A DNA stretch of 64,000 bases from Streptomyces sp. AV19 (GTDB lineage: Bacteria; Actinomycetota; Actinomycetes; Streptomycetales; Streptomycetaceae). Numbering within the stretch: position 1 is the first letter of the stretch; each line of letters starts with the position of its first letter. The notes under the pieces are model-generated. The model was not told the origin of the DNA. It saw only the letters and a list, made by a program, of their open reading frames with translations, and ran no database searches. Shown in pieces: positions 17,280 through 26,281 of this stretch. Location: assembly GCF_015999245.1 (NCBI RefSeq), contig NZ_JAEAMR010000003.1, positions 127,821 through 191,820 on the forward strand. The letters run 5' to 3'. A program made the position numbers and the translations under genes.

Positions 17280-18955
17280 CCGATTCGACACAGGGGCACG
17301 GCCCCGCCGCCGACCCGCGTGGCCAATTCGCCTCGCAGTGCACGGACTTCCATCAGTTCCCGCATCAGCAGCTCCTGCGGATGATCGAGCAGTCCAGTCC
17401 TGAGAAGATCAACGCCATTGCCGACAAACTGAAGACGGCCGCCAAGACGATCAAGGGCATCGGCAAGGACCTCAAGGACCACATGACCGGCCTGGACTGG
17501 GAGGGCCAGGGCGCCGACGCGTTCCACACCTGGGGCGCGGACATGGCCAACGCGACGACCCGGCTGGGCGACTACAGCCAGGCGGCGGGTTCGGCCCTGC
17601 ACGAGGCGTCGGTCGCGCTCCGCCACGCGAAGACGACGATGCCGAAGTACCCGGCGGACGCGAAGGCGACGCTGGACTCCTTCAACGCGAAGAACCCGAA
17701 GCCGAGCGGCCTGCCCGACCTCGGCACGGGAAACAGCGACCCCAGCCCCAACTTCACCCTCCAGCCCAGCAGCGGCCCCACGCTCAACAACGGGCCGACT
17801 CCGGTGCAGGCCACCCTCGCGGCCAACAAGCTGAAGGAGGCCCATGACGCGGCGGCCCGGGCGATGTTCGCGCTGGAATCCTCGTACAACGCGCGGGGGA
17901 CGGACCTGACGAAGGCTACGCGGCCGAACTTTCCGCCGATGCCTCGGACGATGATGCCGTCGCAAACGGAGAATGGCTTCGAGTACGTTTCGCTTCCGGG
18001 AGGTTCCGGCTCGGGAAGAGAGCCTGGAGGAGGGGGCTACGGATCGGCTGGTGCGATCGGAGGTAGCGACCGTGGGGCCGGGAGCTCTGGTGTGGCAGGG
18101 ACCCATGGGGGCGGCGCCGGGGCGTCCGGTAGTGAAGGCACGACCACTGGCGGGGTCTCCCTCCCCCACGCTGATCACTCCAGCCCGTCGACCGATTCAT
18201 CGACCAGGTCGGACGGCGGCGTGAAAACTGTGCCTCCAACACCAAACATTCCGACGACGCCGAACGGCGGGCCACCGACCACCCCGTCGCCGGGCGGTCC
18301 GCCCGTGCCGCCGCCGGTCGGCCGTCCGCACGTGCCTGCACCGCACATTCCCACGGTCCCCCCGGTGACCCCGAAGGCGCCGGGCCGAGTGCCGCCGTCA
18401 CCCAGGCCGGAAGGCCGGACAGGCCCTGTTGGAACCGGTCCCACAGGGCCGGGTTCGACCGGCACTCGGCGTGTGCCCGGAGTCCCGGGCAGCGGTCCGG
18501 GCGCCGGGCGTGTGGGACTTCCCCAGACCGGCAGTCCCCGCGTTCCCGCAGGCGAAGTCATTGGCGGTCAGCCGACTCCCCGTGCGACGGGCCCGACGCC
18601 GCTCCAGACTCCTCGAGGCACGGTCGTCGGAGCCGAGTCAGTGCAAGGTACTCAAGGAGCCCAGGGCCGCCCGGGTATGGCCGGCCCCGGCTTCGGCGGC
18701 ATGCCGGGCTCGCCCGGCGGTGGCGGGCGCGGCATCGGCGCGGGCGGTCGGCGCCTGGCATCGGAGGCCGGTGGCGTCGTCGGCGGCAGCACGCCGAACG
18801 GCGGTCGCGCCTTCACACAGGGCGGTACGGGCTTGGTCCGTAACCCGGGAGACCGGAAGGCCTCGCGAGGCAAGCGCCCCGACTACTTGGTCGAGGACGA
18901 GGAATCATGGTCGTCCGATGACGAGCAGCGAAACGTGCCCCCCGTCATCGGCTGA
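17276..18955 (+). CDS. WXG/PPE-like type VII secretion target with Pro/Gly-rich tail
   Basis: 559 residues. Residues about 30-125 form a helical hairpin with a WxG turn, LDWEGQGADAFHTW. A second helical stretch lies near 190-215, then a long Pro/Gly/Thr-rich disordered region (about 235-530). The end is conserved-looking and acidic: KRPDYLVEDEESWSSDDEQR then NVPPVIG, a tail I associate with Streptomyces PPE-like proteins. ATG 17276 follows GGGAAAGGAC. The mycosin gene starts 25 bases downstream. Likely exported or cell-wall associated; partner of the 149-residue protein by analogy with PE/PPE or EspC/EspA pairs. Confidence 0.75.
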   Translation: MTDSTQGHGPAADPRGQFASQCTDFHQFPHQQLLRMIEQSSPEKINAIADKLKTAAKTIKGIGKDLKDHMTGLDWEGQGADAFHTWGADMANATTRLGDYSQAAGSALHEASVALRHAKTTMPKYPADAKATLDSFNAKNPKPSGLPDLGTGNSDPSPNFTLQPSSGPTLNNGPTPVQATLAANKLKEAHDAAARAMFALESSYNARGTDLTKATRPNFPPMPRTMMPSQTENGFEYVSLPGGSGSGREPGGGGYGSAGAIGGSDRGAGSSGVAGTHGGGAGASGSEGTTTGGVSLPHADHSSPSTDSSTRSDGGVKTVPPTPNIPTTPNGGPPTTPSPGGPPVPPPVGRPHVPAPHIPTVPPVTPKAPGRVPPSPRPEGRTGPVGTGPTGPGSTGTRRVPGVPGSGPGAGRVGLPQTGSPRVPAGEVIGGQPTPRATGPTPLQTPRGTVVGAESVQGTQGAQGRPGMAGPGFGGMPGSPGGGGRGIGAGGRRLASEAGGVVGGSTPNGGRAFTQGGTGLVRNPGDRKASRGKRPDYLVEDEESWSSDDEQRNVPPVIG

Positions 18956-18979
18956 CTCCTGGAAGGAAGAAGGCAGTTC

Positions 18980-20206
18980 ATGCGCAGAGGTACCCGCCTT
19001 GCACGTAACGCACGATCGGTTGCGCTGCACTGCGCTGCGGCCCTCTTCCTTCTGGCATCCACTGCGATGCCTGCTCATGCCGACACAGTCAGAGAACGGC
19101 AGTGGCATCTCGATGGGATGCACGCCGAAGAGATGTGGCGGACAAGTGACGGCTCCGGTATGACCGTGGCAGTGCTTGATACTGGGGTGGATGCAGGTCT
19201 TCCAGACCTCCGTGGACAGGTGCTTTCGGGAAAGGACTTCTCCGAGTCTGCTGCTCCAGAGGGAGATCCTGGACATGGAACCGGCATGGCAGTGTTGATC
19301 GCTGGTACGGGGAAGGGGCTTGGTGGCACCGGCGCAATGGGGCTCGCTCCAGGTGCCAAGATTCTTCCCGTGCGAGTCAATGATCCGATCGGCTCCGACC
19401 GTAGCCTGGCTCGTGCCATCCGATTCGCAGCGGACTCCAACGCCAAGATCATCAACATCTCGTTGGGATATGCCTGGGAGGGCAAGGATCAAGCGGAGGC
19501 TCTTGACTACGCAATTGCCAAGGGAAAGTTGGTCTTCGCGAGCGCCGGCAACGATGGGCAAAAGGGCAACCAGGTAGAATATCCGGCCGCCCATAAGGGA
19601 GTAGTAGGCGTAGGAGCGATTGACAGGAACGCGAAGGTGACCGACGAGTCCCAGCGCGGAAACCAAGTGGTCCTGGCCGCCCCGGGTGACGACATGTACA
19701 CCACGAGCAGGCAAGGCACCGGCATCCGCCGCAGCCACGGCACCAGCGACGCCTCAGCCCTCGCCTCTGCCTCCGCCGCCCTCCTCTGGTCCGCCCACCC
19801 CGACTGGACCGCGAACCAGGTCCTCCGCGTCCTCATCAACACGGCCGGCGGCCCCAAGAGCGGCGAGAAGCGCAGCGACGACCTCGGCTACGGCGTGGTC
19901 CGCCCCCGCGTTGCCCTCAATAACCCTGGCGACCCGGGTCCGGCTGATATCAACCCGCTTACAAAGACGGATAGTTCCACGTCGGCGTCCAAGCCATCCT
20001 CGCAGCCGTTGAATCCAAAGCATGAAAGCAGCGCTCCGAAGGAACACGCTCGGGAGGGCGTCGTCCAGCGCAACGATGATGGCGGCGCCAGCACCACGAC
20101 ATGGGTCCTGCTAGGCGCTGGTGCAGTGGTTGTCGTCGCGGCAGCAGTCGGCGTTCCACTAGTTGTCGCCCGTCGCCGTCGCGACACAACGGGGATCGGC
20201 TCGTAG
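18980..20206 (+). CDS. Mycosin-type subtilisin (type VII secretion-associated serine protease)
   Basis: 408 residues. Signal peptide (1-34, ending MPAHA), S8 domain with complete triad: Asp67 in VAVLDTGVD, His99 in GHGTGMA, Ser256 in HGTSDASA; oxyanion Asn191 in SAGND. A Ser/Pro-rich linker precedes a single C-terminal membrane span (WVLLGAGAVVVVAAAVGVPL) and an Arg-rich tail, the layout of MycP. In mycobacteria MycP sits on the ESX complex and cleaves substrates. GGAAGGAAGAAGG precedes ATG 18980. The first half of the gene is visibly more AT-rich than neighbouring housekeeping genes. Confidence 0.9.
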   Translation: MRRGTRLARNARSVALHCAAALFLLASTAMPAHADTVRERQWHLDGMHAEEMWRTSDGSGMTVAVLDTGVDAGLPDLRGQVLSGKDFSESAAPEGDPGHGTGMAVLIAGTGKGLGGTGAMGLAPGAKILPVRVNDPIGSDRSLARAIRFAADSNAKIINISLGYAWEGKDQAEALDYAIAKGKLVFASAGNDGQKGNQVEYPAAHKGVVGVGAIDRNAKVTDESQRGNQVVLAAPGDDMYTTSRQGTGIRRSHGTSDASALASASAALLWSAHPDWTANQVLRVLINTAGGPKSGEKRSDDLGYGVVRPRVALNNPGDPGPADINPLTKTDSSTSASKPSSQPLNPKHESSAPKEHAREGVVQRNDDGGASTTTWVLLGAGAVVVVAAAVGVPLVVARRRRDTTGIGS

Positions 20207-20250
20207 CCGGAGCTCGCATATCCTCAACTAGCCTTCAAAGTGGCCTAGTT

Positions 20251-20288
20251 CTCACGCCGCATGAGTACCCGTACTCATGCGGCGTGAG
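20251..20288. terminator. Perfect 18-bp palindrome downstream of mycosin
   Basis: CTCACGCCGCATGAGTAC (20251-20268) and its exact complement (20271-20288) flank two C residues. It is 44 bases past the mycosin stop, so a terminator, possibly bidirectional, is the simple reading. The centre TGAGTACCCGTACTCA recurs at 28686-28701 in the opposite sense, so a protein-binding role is also possible. Confidence 0.7.
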
Positions 20289-20398
20289 GTACCTTGCGGT
20301 ATGGATGTGACCGATAGTCATCAAGTCGGCGCGAACAGTGGGTGGCGTTGCTTGATGCCCCTACTGATGCAAGGCATGAGAAGGAAGAGGGGCGAGCA

Positions 20399-20470
20399 GT
20401 GAGTGACTGTGTATCGGTCTCGCCTAGCAGTGTTGAGGCCGAAGATCCGGCCGAAGAGTTTGCCACCTGA
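20399..20470 (+). CDS. Possible 23-residue small ORF
   Basis: GTG 20399 follows AAGGAAGAGGGGCGAGCA, one of the better ribosome sites of the area, and the frame reads (M)SDCVSVSPSSVEAEDPAEEF to TGA 20470. Acidic, no family known. The good ribosome site is the only support, and the remaining 98 bases before the next gene are not coding. Could be chance. Confidence 0.25.
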   Translation: MSDCVSVSPSSVEAEDPAEEFAT

Positions 20471-20568
20471 GTGATTTCCGTGCTGTACACACCCCACCGG
20501 CGCTCGGCAACCGGGAGCGACGTGCGGAGTTAGGCCACTGACCACGGATGCTCAGAAGGGGAGGGGAT

Positions 20569-20910
20569 ATGTCTGACGGAGACTTCGGCAAGTTGAGGAC
20601 GAACGAGCCGGGCAAGGAGGCTGCTGCCAAGGCCCTTGCGGGAGACATTCAGCCTGGTACTGATGTAGCGGCCACGAAAGCGGACGAGGCAAACGGAAAG
20701 GCCGTGTCGGACCTTCGAGGGTGGGCCACTGGCGCCGGCCTGAAGGACGTACAGGATGAGTGGGGGCGGCAGGTGAAGGCGCTCCAAGGGCGGCTTGCCG
20801 CGGACAGGTCCGCGCTCCAGCAGGCTCTGAAGGGGTTTATCGGGTACGAGCACCGGACCGCTTCCATTCTTGACAGGTTCCAGATTGAAACCAATCGGGG
20901 CGAGAAGTAG
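20569..20910 (+). CDS. Small helical ESX-like protein
   Basis: 113 residues, charged, helix-rich, beginning MSDGDFGKLRTNEPGKEAAA and containing LRGWATGAGLKDVQDEWGRQ. Length and composition fit WXG100-like chaperone or partner proteins, although no canonical WxG turn is clear. GGGGAGGGG precedes ATG 20569. It lies 16 bases upstream of the 764-residue gene, so the two are surely co-transcribed and the small protein may pair with the N-terminal helices of the large one. Confidence 0.65.
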   Translation: MSDGDFGKLRTNEPGKEAAAKALAGDIQPGTDVAATKADEANGKAVSDLRGWATGAGLKDVQDEWGRQVKALQGRLAADRSALQQALKGFIGYEHRTASILDRFQIETNRGEK

Positions 20911-20926
20911 AGGAGACCCTGCCGTC

Positions 20927-23221
20927 ATGCTGACGTATCAGGATGTGGTCACTGCGAAACTCGAATCGCTCTCCTCGGCCGCCGCCAAGTGGGATGAGAT
21001 GGCTGGCGCGTTCAATAGAGTCGAGTCTGTCTACAAGGGAAAGGTGCTGTCTGTAGCGAAAGACGGCGTGTGGGTCGGAACAGCTGCTTCTGGTGCGTCT
21101 TATCGCTTTACGGGTACTCAAGCCGAGCTTGCCGCCGCCCAGACCCAGGCCAAAGCGATCGCCTCTCTGCTGAGGGATGCGCACTCCCAGCTCACCACCT
21201 TGGTGCAGCGAGTCAAGGGCCTTGTCGCCGATGCCCAGAAGGAGGGCATGCACATCGACAGCGGAGGTAGAGCCACTTTCGACTTCAGTAAGGTCAAAGC
21301 CACGCGCAACGACCCTGACTATCAGGAGTTCCGTCGCAAGTGCCTTGAGGCGGAAACCTCATGGACGGAATCCATAAAGAAGGCCGTGCAGGCGGTAGAT
21401 GACGCGGACCAGGGCGCTAAGTATGCCCTGCGTACAGCAGCAGGCGTCAGAACGGCAGACCAAACCCTTCACAACTTCAATGCCCGTGCTGTCGGCGACA
21501 TCGAGATCTACGAAGCGGAGGAGGCGGAGGCGTACGCGAAACGACTCCTCCGCGGCGGGAAGCTGAGCGCGGCGGAGCGGGCCGAGTTGACCCGGCTGTA
21601 CCGGGACAATGCAAATGACCAGGTGTTCAGCCGAACCATGCTGGACTCGCTCGGCCCCGAGGACACCATCAAGGTTGCGAACAAGTTCAACGATCTTGCG
21701 TACTTCGATGATACGGGCAACAAGCAGGACTATCTGGCGATGGAGAAGGGGCTGGCCAACACTATCAATGGCGCCACACGCATACCGAACTTCAAGGATG
21801 CCGACGGCAAGCGGATCCCGTATGGGAGCAAGGCGTACCGGGATGCCTATGTCAAGTGGGCAAAGACTAAGGATGCAGAGTTCTACAACAACTGGCGTGA
21901 AGGGCTGAGGAAGGCTGGCATCGAGAAATACGACCTCGAAGTTGCCGCGAACCAAGGGAACGGCGCCAAGTCGCGTGACCAACAAGTTCGTGGCTACCAG
22001 AGCTTGATCACTCTTATGAGGCAAGGTGACCCTGCTGCTCCACAGTTTCTCGCCGACGTTACTGACGACATGATCGCAGCGGAGAAGAAGGACAAGGATA
22101 TCTGGGACCTGTACGGGGATTTCCATGGCAAGAAGAACGGCTGGTTTGCCAACGATCCCGTGGATGGCGCCCTTGAGATGATGAGCCGCGATCCGAAGGC
22201 GGCTACTGCATATCTCGACCCCGGAGCAGAAGGAAAAGATCCCGCCCATCGCAACAACGACCGTCTCCACTACCTCCTAAAAGAGCGGGACTGGAAGTTC
22301 GTCAATAACGAGGTCAAACTGCATGGAGATGCCGCGTATGGCGGCAACTCCTGGCATGATGCCAGTGACACCGAGGGCTCGGATAGCCGGAAGGGGCTGG
22401 GCGCAGCCATCGAGGCTGCGGCAACTGGTTCGCCTTCCGGTAGCGAGCGGAACAGTGACGGGAAGCACACTGTCGGCCAAGCGCGTGTCCTGGAGGACAC
22501 GATTGCAATGCTCGACGAGGAGAATGGTGGGGATTCGGTGCACAAGAACCTGCAAACTCCGCTCGCCCGCACTCTTGCCGATTACGCACCCGATACCCAT
22601 AAAATTCTCAGTGACCGAAAAGAGGATATGGAGGGAGTTGGTCACATTGAGTCCAAAAAGGGTTCGGTAATAAGGGTTCTCCGCGGAGTCTCGGATTCTC
22701 CAGAAAACTTTGCAATGCTGTACGAGGCGGAGAGGGCTCAAGCAGCGCAATATCTGACTGAGGCGGAGTCTCGGCGAGGATCTGTGGCCTGGGCGACTCA
22801 TGCGCACAGCGCTGGAGCAGGAATTGGTGTCTTCAATGCTATTGGCGCCGATATAATTCTCGACGATCGTGACGCCCGGAAGGGTTGGGCCGATGATGTG
22901 GCAAAGTACGCATATCATGGCGTGGGGACTCCGCTAACGCCTGTGCCTGTAATAGGTGACGCTGCCCAGCGCATCGTGGATGCGGCTACGTATGAGTGGG
23001 CAAACGATATGAAGAATCAGGCGGACGAGGCTGCGAAGAACGGTTCCATAAAAGAACTGGAATCCAAGAGCCAGGACCTCCATGAGTTGATCAAGTACTG
23101 GGCAGAAGGGAGAAATCTCAAGGCGACAGACCCTTATGTCTACAATATGCATGATGAGGCGGTGCAACAGTATGATTCTGCCCGCTCGACGGCGTTCACA
23201 GATCTCAAGAGGAACCTCTGA
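20927..23221 (+). CDS. Large helical protein with WXG/LXG-like N-terminus (candidate type VII effector, DUF6571-like)
   Basis: 764 residues, no signal peptide. Residues 1-110 form a helical hairpin (MLTYQDVVTAKLESLSSAAA, then TQAELAAAQTQAKAIASLL) like LXG/WXG proteins. A large charged helical middle region has no recognised catalytic motif. Near residue 640 a more hydrophobic stretch AGAGIGVFNAIGADIILDD occurs, and PLTPVPVIGDAAQRIVDA lies further on. It resembles large Streptomyces proteins I recall as DUF6571, of unknown function. AGGAGACC precedes ATG 20927. The gene for a membrane-anchored protein starts 2 bases after the stop, an effector/immunity-like arrangement, but that is inference. 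Confidence 0.65.
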   Translation: MLTYQDVVTAKLESLSSAAAKWDEMAGAFNRVESVYKGKVLSVAKDGVWVGTAASGASYRFTGTQAELAAAQTQAKAIASLLRDAHSQLTTLVQRVKGLVADAQKEGMHIDSGGRATFDFSKVKATRNDPDYQEFRRKCLEAETSWTESIKKAVQAVDDADQGAKYALRTAAGVRTADQTLHNFNARAVGDIEIYEAEEAEAYAKRLLRGGKLSAAERAELTRLYRDNANDQVFSRTMLDSLGPEDTIKVANKFNDLAYFDDTGNKQDYLAMEKGLANTINGATRIPNFKDADGKRIPYGSKAYRDAYVKWAKTKDAEFYNNWREGLRKAGIEKYDLEVAANQGNGAKSRDQQVRGYQSLITLMRQGDPAAPQFLADVTDDMIAAEKKDKDIWDLYGDFHGKKNGWFANDPVDGALEMMSRDPKAATAYLDPGAEGKDPAHRNNDRLHYLLKERDWKFVNNEVKLHGDAAYGGNSWHDASDTEGSDSRKGLGAAIEAAATGSPSGSERNSDGKHTVGQARVLEDTIAMLDEENGGDSVHKNLQTPLARTLADYAPDTHKILSDRKEDMEGVGHIESKKGSVIRVLRGVSDSPENFAMLYEAERAQAAQYLTEAESRRGSVAWATHAHSAGAGIGVFNAIGADIILDDRDARKGWADDVAKYAYHGVGTPLTPVPVIGDAAQRIVDAATYEWANDMKNQADEAAKNGSIKELESKSQDLHELIKYWAEGRNLKATDPYVYNMHDEAVQQYDSARSTAFTDLKRNL

Positions 23222-23223
23222 TT

Positions 23224-24240
23224 ATGAGAAGCAGCCGTCCTTGGTGGCAGCGTAGAACTGTAATCATCGTTTCTGCACTCACTGTGCTTGTGGTGCTGAG
23301 TGGTGCAGGGCTGTATTTCTCCGGAGCGTACGACAACTGGCAAGACGAACGTTCGCTTTCTACTGCCTGCGATGGGATGCTCGACCACTCCGAGGTGAAA
23401 AGCCTGCTGGAGGTTGAACGGCCGCGTACGCTGCTTTCTTCCTCTTCGTACTGCAGCGTGGTCGACCCTGGGAAGGGTAAAAATTACCTCGGTGTCGACA
23501 TCTTGCGTGGAGAGAGGGTTCATGATCTGCTGATTTCGGAGGATGAAGCGATCTATAGGCCTCCAGCTACAACTCCGGTAGGAAGTGGCTGGGCTGCCTT
23601 TATCGCGGTTAGTGGAAGAATCACCTATGCCAATGCATACCTGAGCTGTGGAAGTGGCGCGGATGGGGACATCGTGGTCAGTGCGAAGGTCCACCAGGCT
23701 CGCACTTCTGCGCCCCTGAGCAGTGACCGGAGAGCCAAACTGGCACGTACGGCGACCGCCACTCTCAGTAATGCTGCTGAAAAGTGGGGGTGCACAGGAA
23801 AGCCGCATGGCGGAAATATTGACCGCGTGCCTAGTGATTCTACGAAGGTGCTTAAGCGGGTGGGCGAGGCCGTAGGCACGTGCAAGGGCATAGAGGCGGC
23901 GTCGTATGAGAGTGCCGTCAACGACACTGCCCCCGTCGAAGTCTGTGTCCTGGCCGACGGCGCCGGCAAGGAAAAGTTCAGAATCGGAGCCTACTACGGT
24001 CCGTATGAGAAAAGTGCACGGGCTAAATATCGTTCCTCCCGTGCAAGGAAGGGCGTTGAGGTACGGGGCCGTTGGGCTGCAGCAACCTGTCCTTCTGGCG
24101 AAGCTTTGTACGTCATCGAACGAGGGTATGTTGGAGGTAGGGAGGCCAAACCGGATCCAGCGCTGGAGGAGCAGGCGCTCAAGAAGTTCGCTGCGAACTC
24201 GGCCAAGCGGCATGGCTGTTCGCCGCCGACGGGGGCGTAG
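23224..24240 (+). CDS. Membrane-anchored Cys-rich extracytoplasmic protein
   Basis: 338 residues. Short basic N-terminus (MRSSRPWWQRR), one membrane span (about 12-34, VIIVSALTVLVVLSGAGLYF), then an outside domain. The domain appears duplicated: each half has a pair of Cys flanking a C-x-G-M/I motif (ACDGMLDHSEVKSLL; TCKGIEAASYESAV) and a later CxV (YCSVVDPG; VCVLADG). Several disulphides are likely. It starts 2 bases after the 764-residue gene. Possible roles are immunity, receptor or export partner. Base composition is unusually AT-rich for this chromosome. Confidence 0.7.
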   Translation: MRSSRPWWQRRTVIIVSALTVLVVLSGAGLYFSGAYDNWQDERSLSTACDGMLDHSEVKSLLEVERPRTLLSSSSYCSVVDPGKGKNYLGVDILRGERVHDLLISEDEAIYRPPATTPVGSGWAAFIAVSGRITYANAYLSCGSGADGDIVVSAKVHQARTSAPLSSDRRAKLARTATATLSNAAEKWGCTGKPHGGNIDRVPSDSTKVLKRVGEAVGTCKGIEAASYESAVNDTAPVEVCVLADGAGKEKFRIGAYYGPYEKSARAKYRSSRARKGVEVRGRWAAATCPSGEALYVIERGYVGGREAKPDPALEEQALKKFAANSAKRHGCSPPTGA

Positions 24241-24242
24241 TG

Positions 24243-24757
24243 ATGGGTCGCTTCTGGGACAAGTTCAGGGGCACGCAGTACCCGGACCGCGGTGCCGTGC
24301 CGCTGCCCGCCACGGACCTCCGGGCGGCGTTGCTCGCGCTCAACGGCTCGGACGTGCCGTTCGTTGTGCGCGATGCCCAGCCTGCGGAGCAGGCAGACTT
24401 GGTGGCGGAGTGGCGGATTGCGGAACCTGCGTGGCAAGCCTTCTTCGTGCGGAGCCAGTTGGACCGGCAGATTCGGATTCGGATGCGCCTGGTCCCGGGA
24501 AAGCGCGAAGTGCGCGCCCTCGATGAGCAGTGGGAGGTGACATGGATCGGGAATACGTCCAAGGTTCCTACATTGGGCCAGTACAGCCGTGGATCGACCA
24601 CAACGATCTCCAAGCGGTGGACGTATGAGCGGGGCCCGACGGTCGCCGGCGATGGGTCGAGACATTTAGCTTTGACTCGCGGGGGATGAAGAACCCCTTG
24701 CGGAACACGGTCCTTGGCTCGGGGTGGATCTGGCACGGAGGGGTTCTCAATCTGTGA
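24243..24757 (+). pseudogene. Hypothetical protein gene with a single-base frameshift near 24,631-24,634
   Basis: The first frame runs MGRFWDKFRGTQYPDRGAVP to KRWTYERGP, then degenerates (TVAGDGSRHLALTRGG, stop 24689). The adjacent frame takes over with ordinary protein sequence: DGRRRWVETFSFDSRGMKNP, then LRNTVLGSGWIWHGGVLNL and TGA at 24755-24757. Adding one G to the GGGG run at 24631-24634 would join the halves as ERGPDGRRRWVETF. So this is a 171-residue gene with a one-base loss, either a true mutation or an assembly error. Last gene of the locus; ATG 24243 (or GTG 24240) directly follows the previous stop. Confidence 0.65.
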
Positions 24758-24943
24758 CTCGCCACTTCACGCGCACCACCGTTCACCGTGCCGCCCCAGT
24801 ATCGTTTTGCGGACGCTGAATGGGCATGTCCGCTCCGGCCGCTGATCCATTTCATGAAAGAAGCGGGCCGGAGTCTCGATTTGAGGTGGGTACGCGGATA
24901 GCGGAGGATTCAACACCTGCAGGATGTGCTCGGCGTCTGGGAC

Positions 24944-25138
24944 TCAAAGCAGGTGGTCGAGTTCGCCTCTTTTGGCGGCCTCGACCAGGTTGCGCAGGCC
25001 CTCGGGGGTTGTGCTGATGACCTCGTGGGGGCGGGCGGTCTCGCGGAGTATTCGGGTGCCCTCGGAAGAGAGGCCTATCTGGAGGCAGGCGTTGCCACCG
25101 CCGACGCAGTATGGCTCGTGCCAGGTGATCTCGGACAT
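24944..25138 (-). CDS. DUF397 protein
   Basis: 64 residues: MSEITWHEPYCVGGGNACLQ followed by the DUF397 core and EGLRNLVEAAKRGELDHLL. DUF397 proteins are encoded next to XRE/DUF5753 regulators in dozens of Streptomyces loci (whiJ-type) and are thought to act with, or against, the regulator. It lies 13 bases downstream of the XRE gene on the same strand. Confidence 0.9.
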   Translation of the reverse strand: MSEITWHEPYCVGGGNACLQIGLSSEGTRILRETARPHEVISTTPEGLRNLVEAAKRGELDHLL

Positions 25139-25151
25139 GGGTTGGGTCTCC

Positions 25152-26003
25152 TCATAGTTCCTTGGCGATCTTGTGGATCAGGTCGCGCGACTCGCTGGGT
25201 GAGAGGGATTTGCGCTCCGTGCGGTCGAAGAGCCCCCGGTAGTCGTCCAACTCGGGCTCCGAGGTGAGGAACACCGTCGCGTGTGCCGAGTCGAGCTGCA
25301 CGGTGTCGAGTCTCGGAACCGGTCCGTGGGCGTAGAAGACCAGTTGACCCGATCCTGGGATCCCACCAGCGGTGAAGGGCACGACTCGCACGGTGATGTG
25401 GGTGTGCTCGGTGGCGGACAGAAGGTGGTCGAGTTGGGCCGCAGCGACCTTTCGACCGCCGAACTGCATGCGCAGAGCAGCTTCGTGGAGGACGGCCTCG
25501 AGCTTCGGCGGATGGTCCCCGTACAGGATGGCCTGGCGCTGCATACGGTGGGTGATCCTGACCTCCTTCTCCCGCTCGGGGAGGGGAGTTACCGCCTCGT
25601 CGAAAATCGCTCGGGCGTGGGCCTCGGCTTGAAGAAGGCCCGGGATGTGGATGCTGGACGAGATGCGCATGCGCTGCGTGCTGTGTTCGAGTTCGGTGAT
25701 GTCGAGGTAGCCGGGTGGGAGCAAGTCCCGGTATTCCTCCCACCAGTGCTTCTCCCGCTCGTCGGCCATGGCCAGCAGGGCGTTGACGTACGCGTCGTCC
25801 GTGCAGCCGTAGGTGTGGGTAAGGGTACGAAGGCGGCCGGGGGTGATTCCCACGCGCCCGGCCTCCAGGTGGCTGACCTGGTAGGACTTCATCTTCACGG
25901 CTGTGCCCGCCTCTTGGGCGCTCATGCCGGCTCTCTCGCGCAGTCTGCGCAGCTCCGTACCCAGGCGTCGTTGCCGCTGGGTCGGATGGCTCCTTGACGG
26001 CAT
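25152..26003 (-). CDS. XRE family regulator with DUF5753 domain (WhiJ/AbaA-type)
   Basis: 283 residues. Helix-turn-helix at about 13-70 (LGTELRRLRERAGMSAQEAG, VSHLEAGRVGITPGRLRTL), then DUF5753 (HIPGLLQAEAHARAIF, REKEVRITHRMQRQAILYG, ALRMQFGG, ITVRVVPFTAG). ATG 26003 has AAGGAGGGACAC in front of it. With the DUF397 gene downstream and a divergent ATPase gene this is the standard three-gene developmental-type regulatory module. The ESX-like locus ends about 190 bases away, so it may regulate that locus; this is inference. Confidence 0.92.
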   Translation of the reverse strand: MPSRSHPTQRQRRLGTELRRLRERAGMSAQEAGTAVKMKSYQVSHLEAGRVGITPGRLRTLTHTYGCTDDAYVNALLAMADEREKHWWEEYRDLLPPGYLDITELEHSTQRMRISSSIHIPGLLQAEAHARAIFDEAVTPLPEREKEVRITHRMQRQAILYGDHPPKLEAVLHEAALRMQFGGRKVAAAQLDHLLSATEHTHITVRVVPFTAGGIPGSGQLVFYAHGPVPRLDTVQLDSAHATVFLTSEPELDDYRGLFDRTERKSLSPSESRDLIHKIAKEL

Positions 26004-26281
26004 GTGTCCCTCCTTGCACTCCGCGCGAAGCGAAGCATGCCGTTTGTGGCGGTGTAGGTCCACCGACAGGGTTGTCTTTCTGGACAAGGTTGTCTGCGAG
26101 ACCGTGGCGGGTCTACCTTCGGTGTCGCTCAGCTCACACGCCGCAGCGTCGGAAGTGCACCGCGTGAGCATGCCCGCCTTCCCCGGGACGGGTGTGTCCG
26201 CGCCCAGGGAGGCGAGCCACCGGTGGCTGCGTGCGAGGGCTTCATCCCCCCACATCTCTCGTGTGCTTGGAGTGATCGCGC

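Larger units (their letters stand above)
20207..20568 (+). other. Intergenic region splitting the ESX-like locus
   Basis: 362 bases that separate the mycosin unit from the second unit. It contains the 18-bp palindrome, a possible 23-codon frame at 20399-20470, and presumably the promoter of the second unit. No family gene is recognised. Confidence 0.55.

Noticed and set aside
24660..24689. In-frame TTA codon (24666-24668) suggesting bldA control of the last ESX-locus gene
   Set aside because: It lies after the frameshift point; in the restored frame the same bases read TTT AGC, so it is not a real TTA codon.
16768..24757. Insertion sequence or integrase flanking the ESX-like locus
   Set aside because: No transposase or integrase motif and no long terminal repeats were found; transfer is suggested by composition only.
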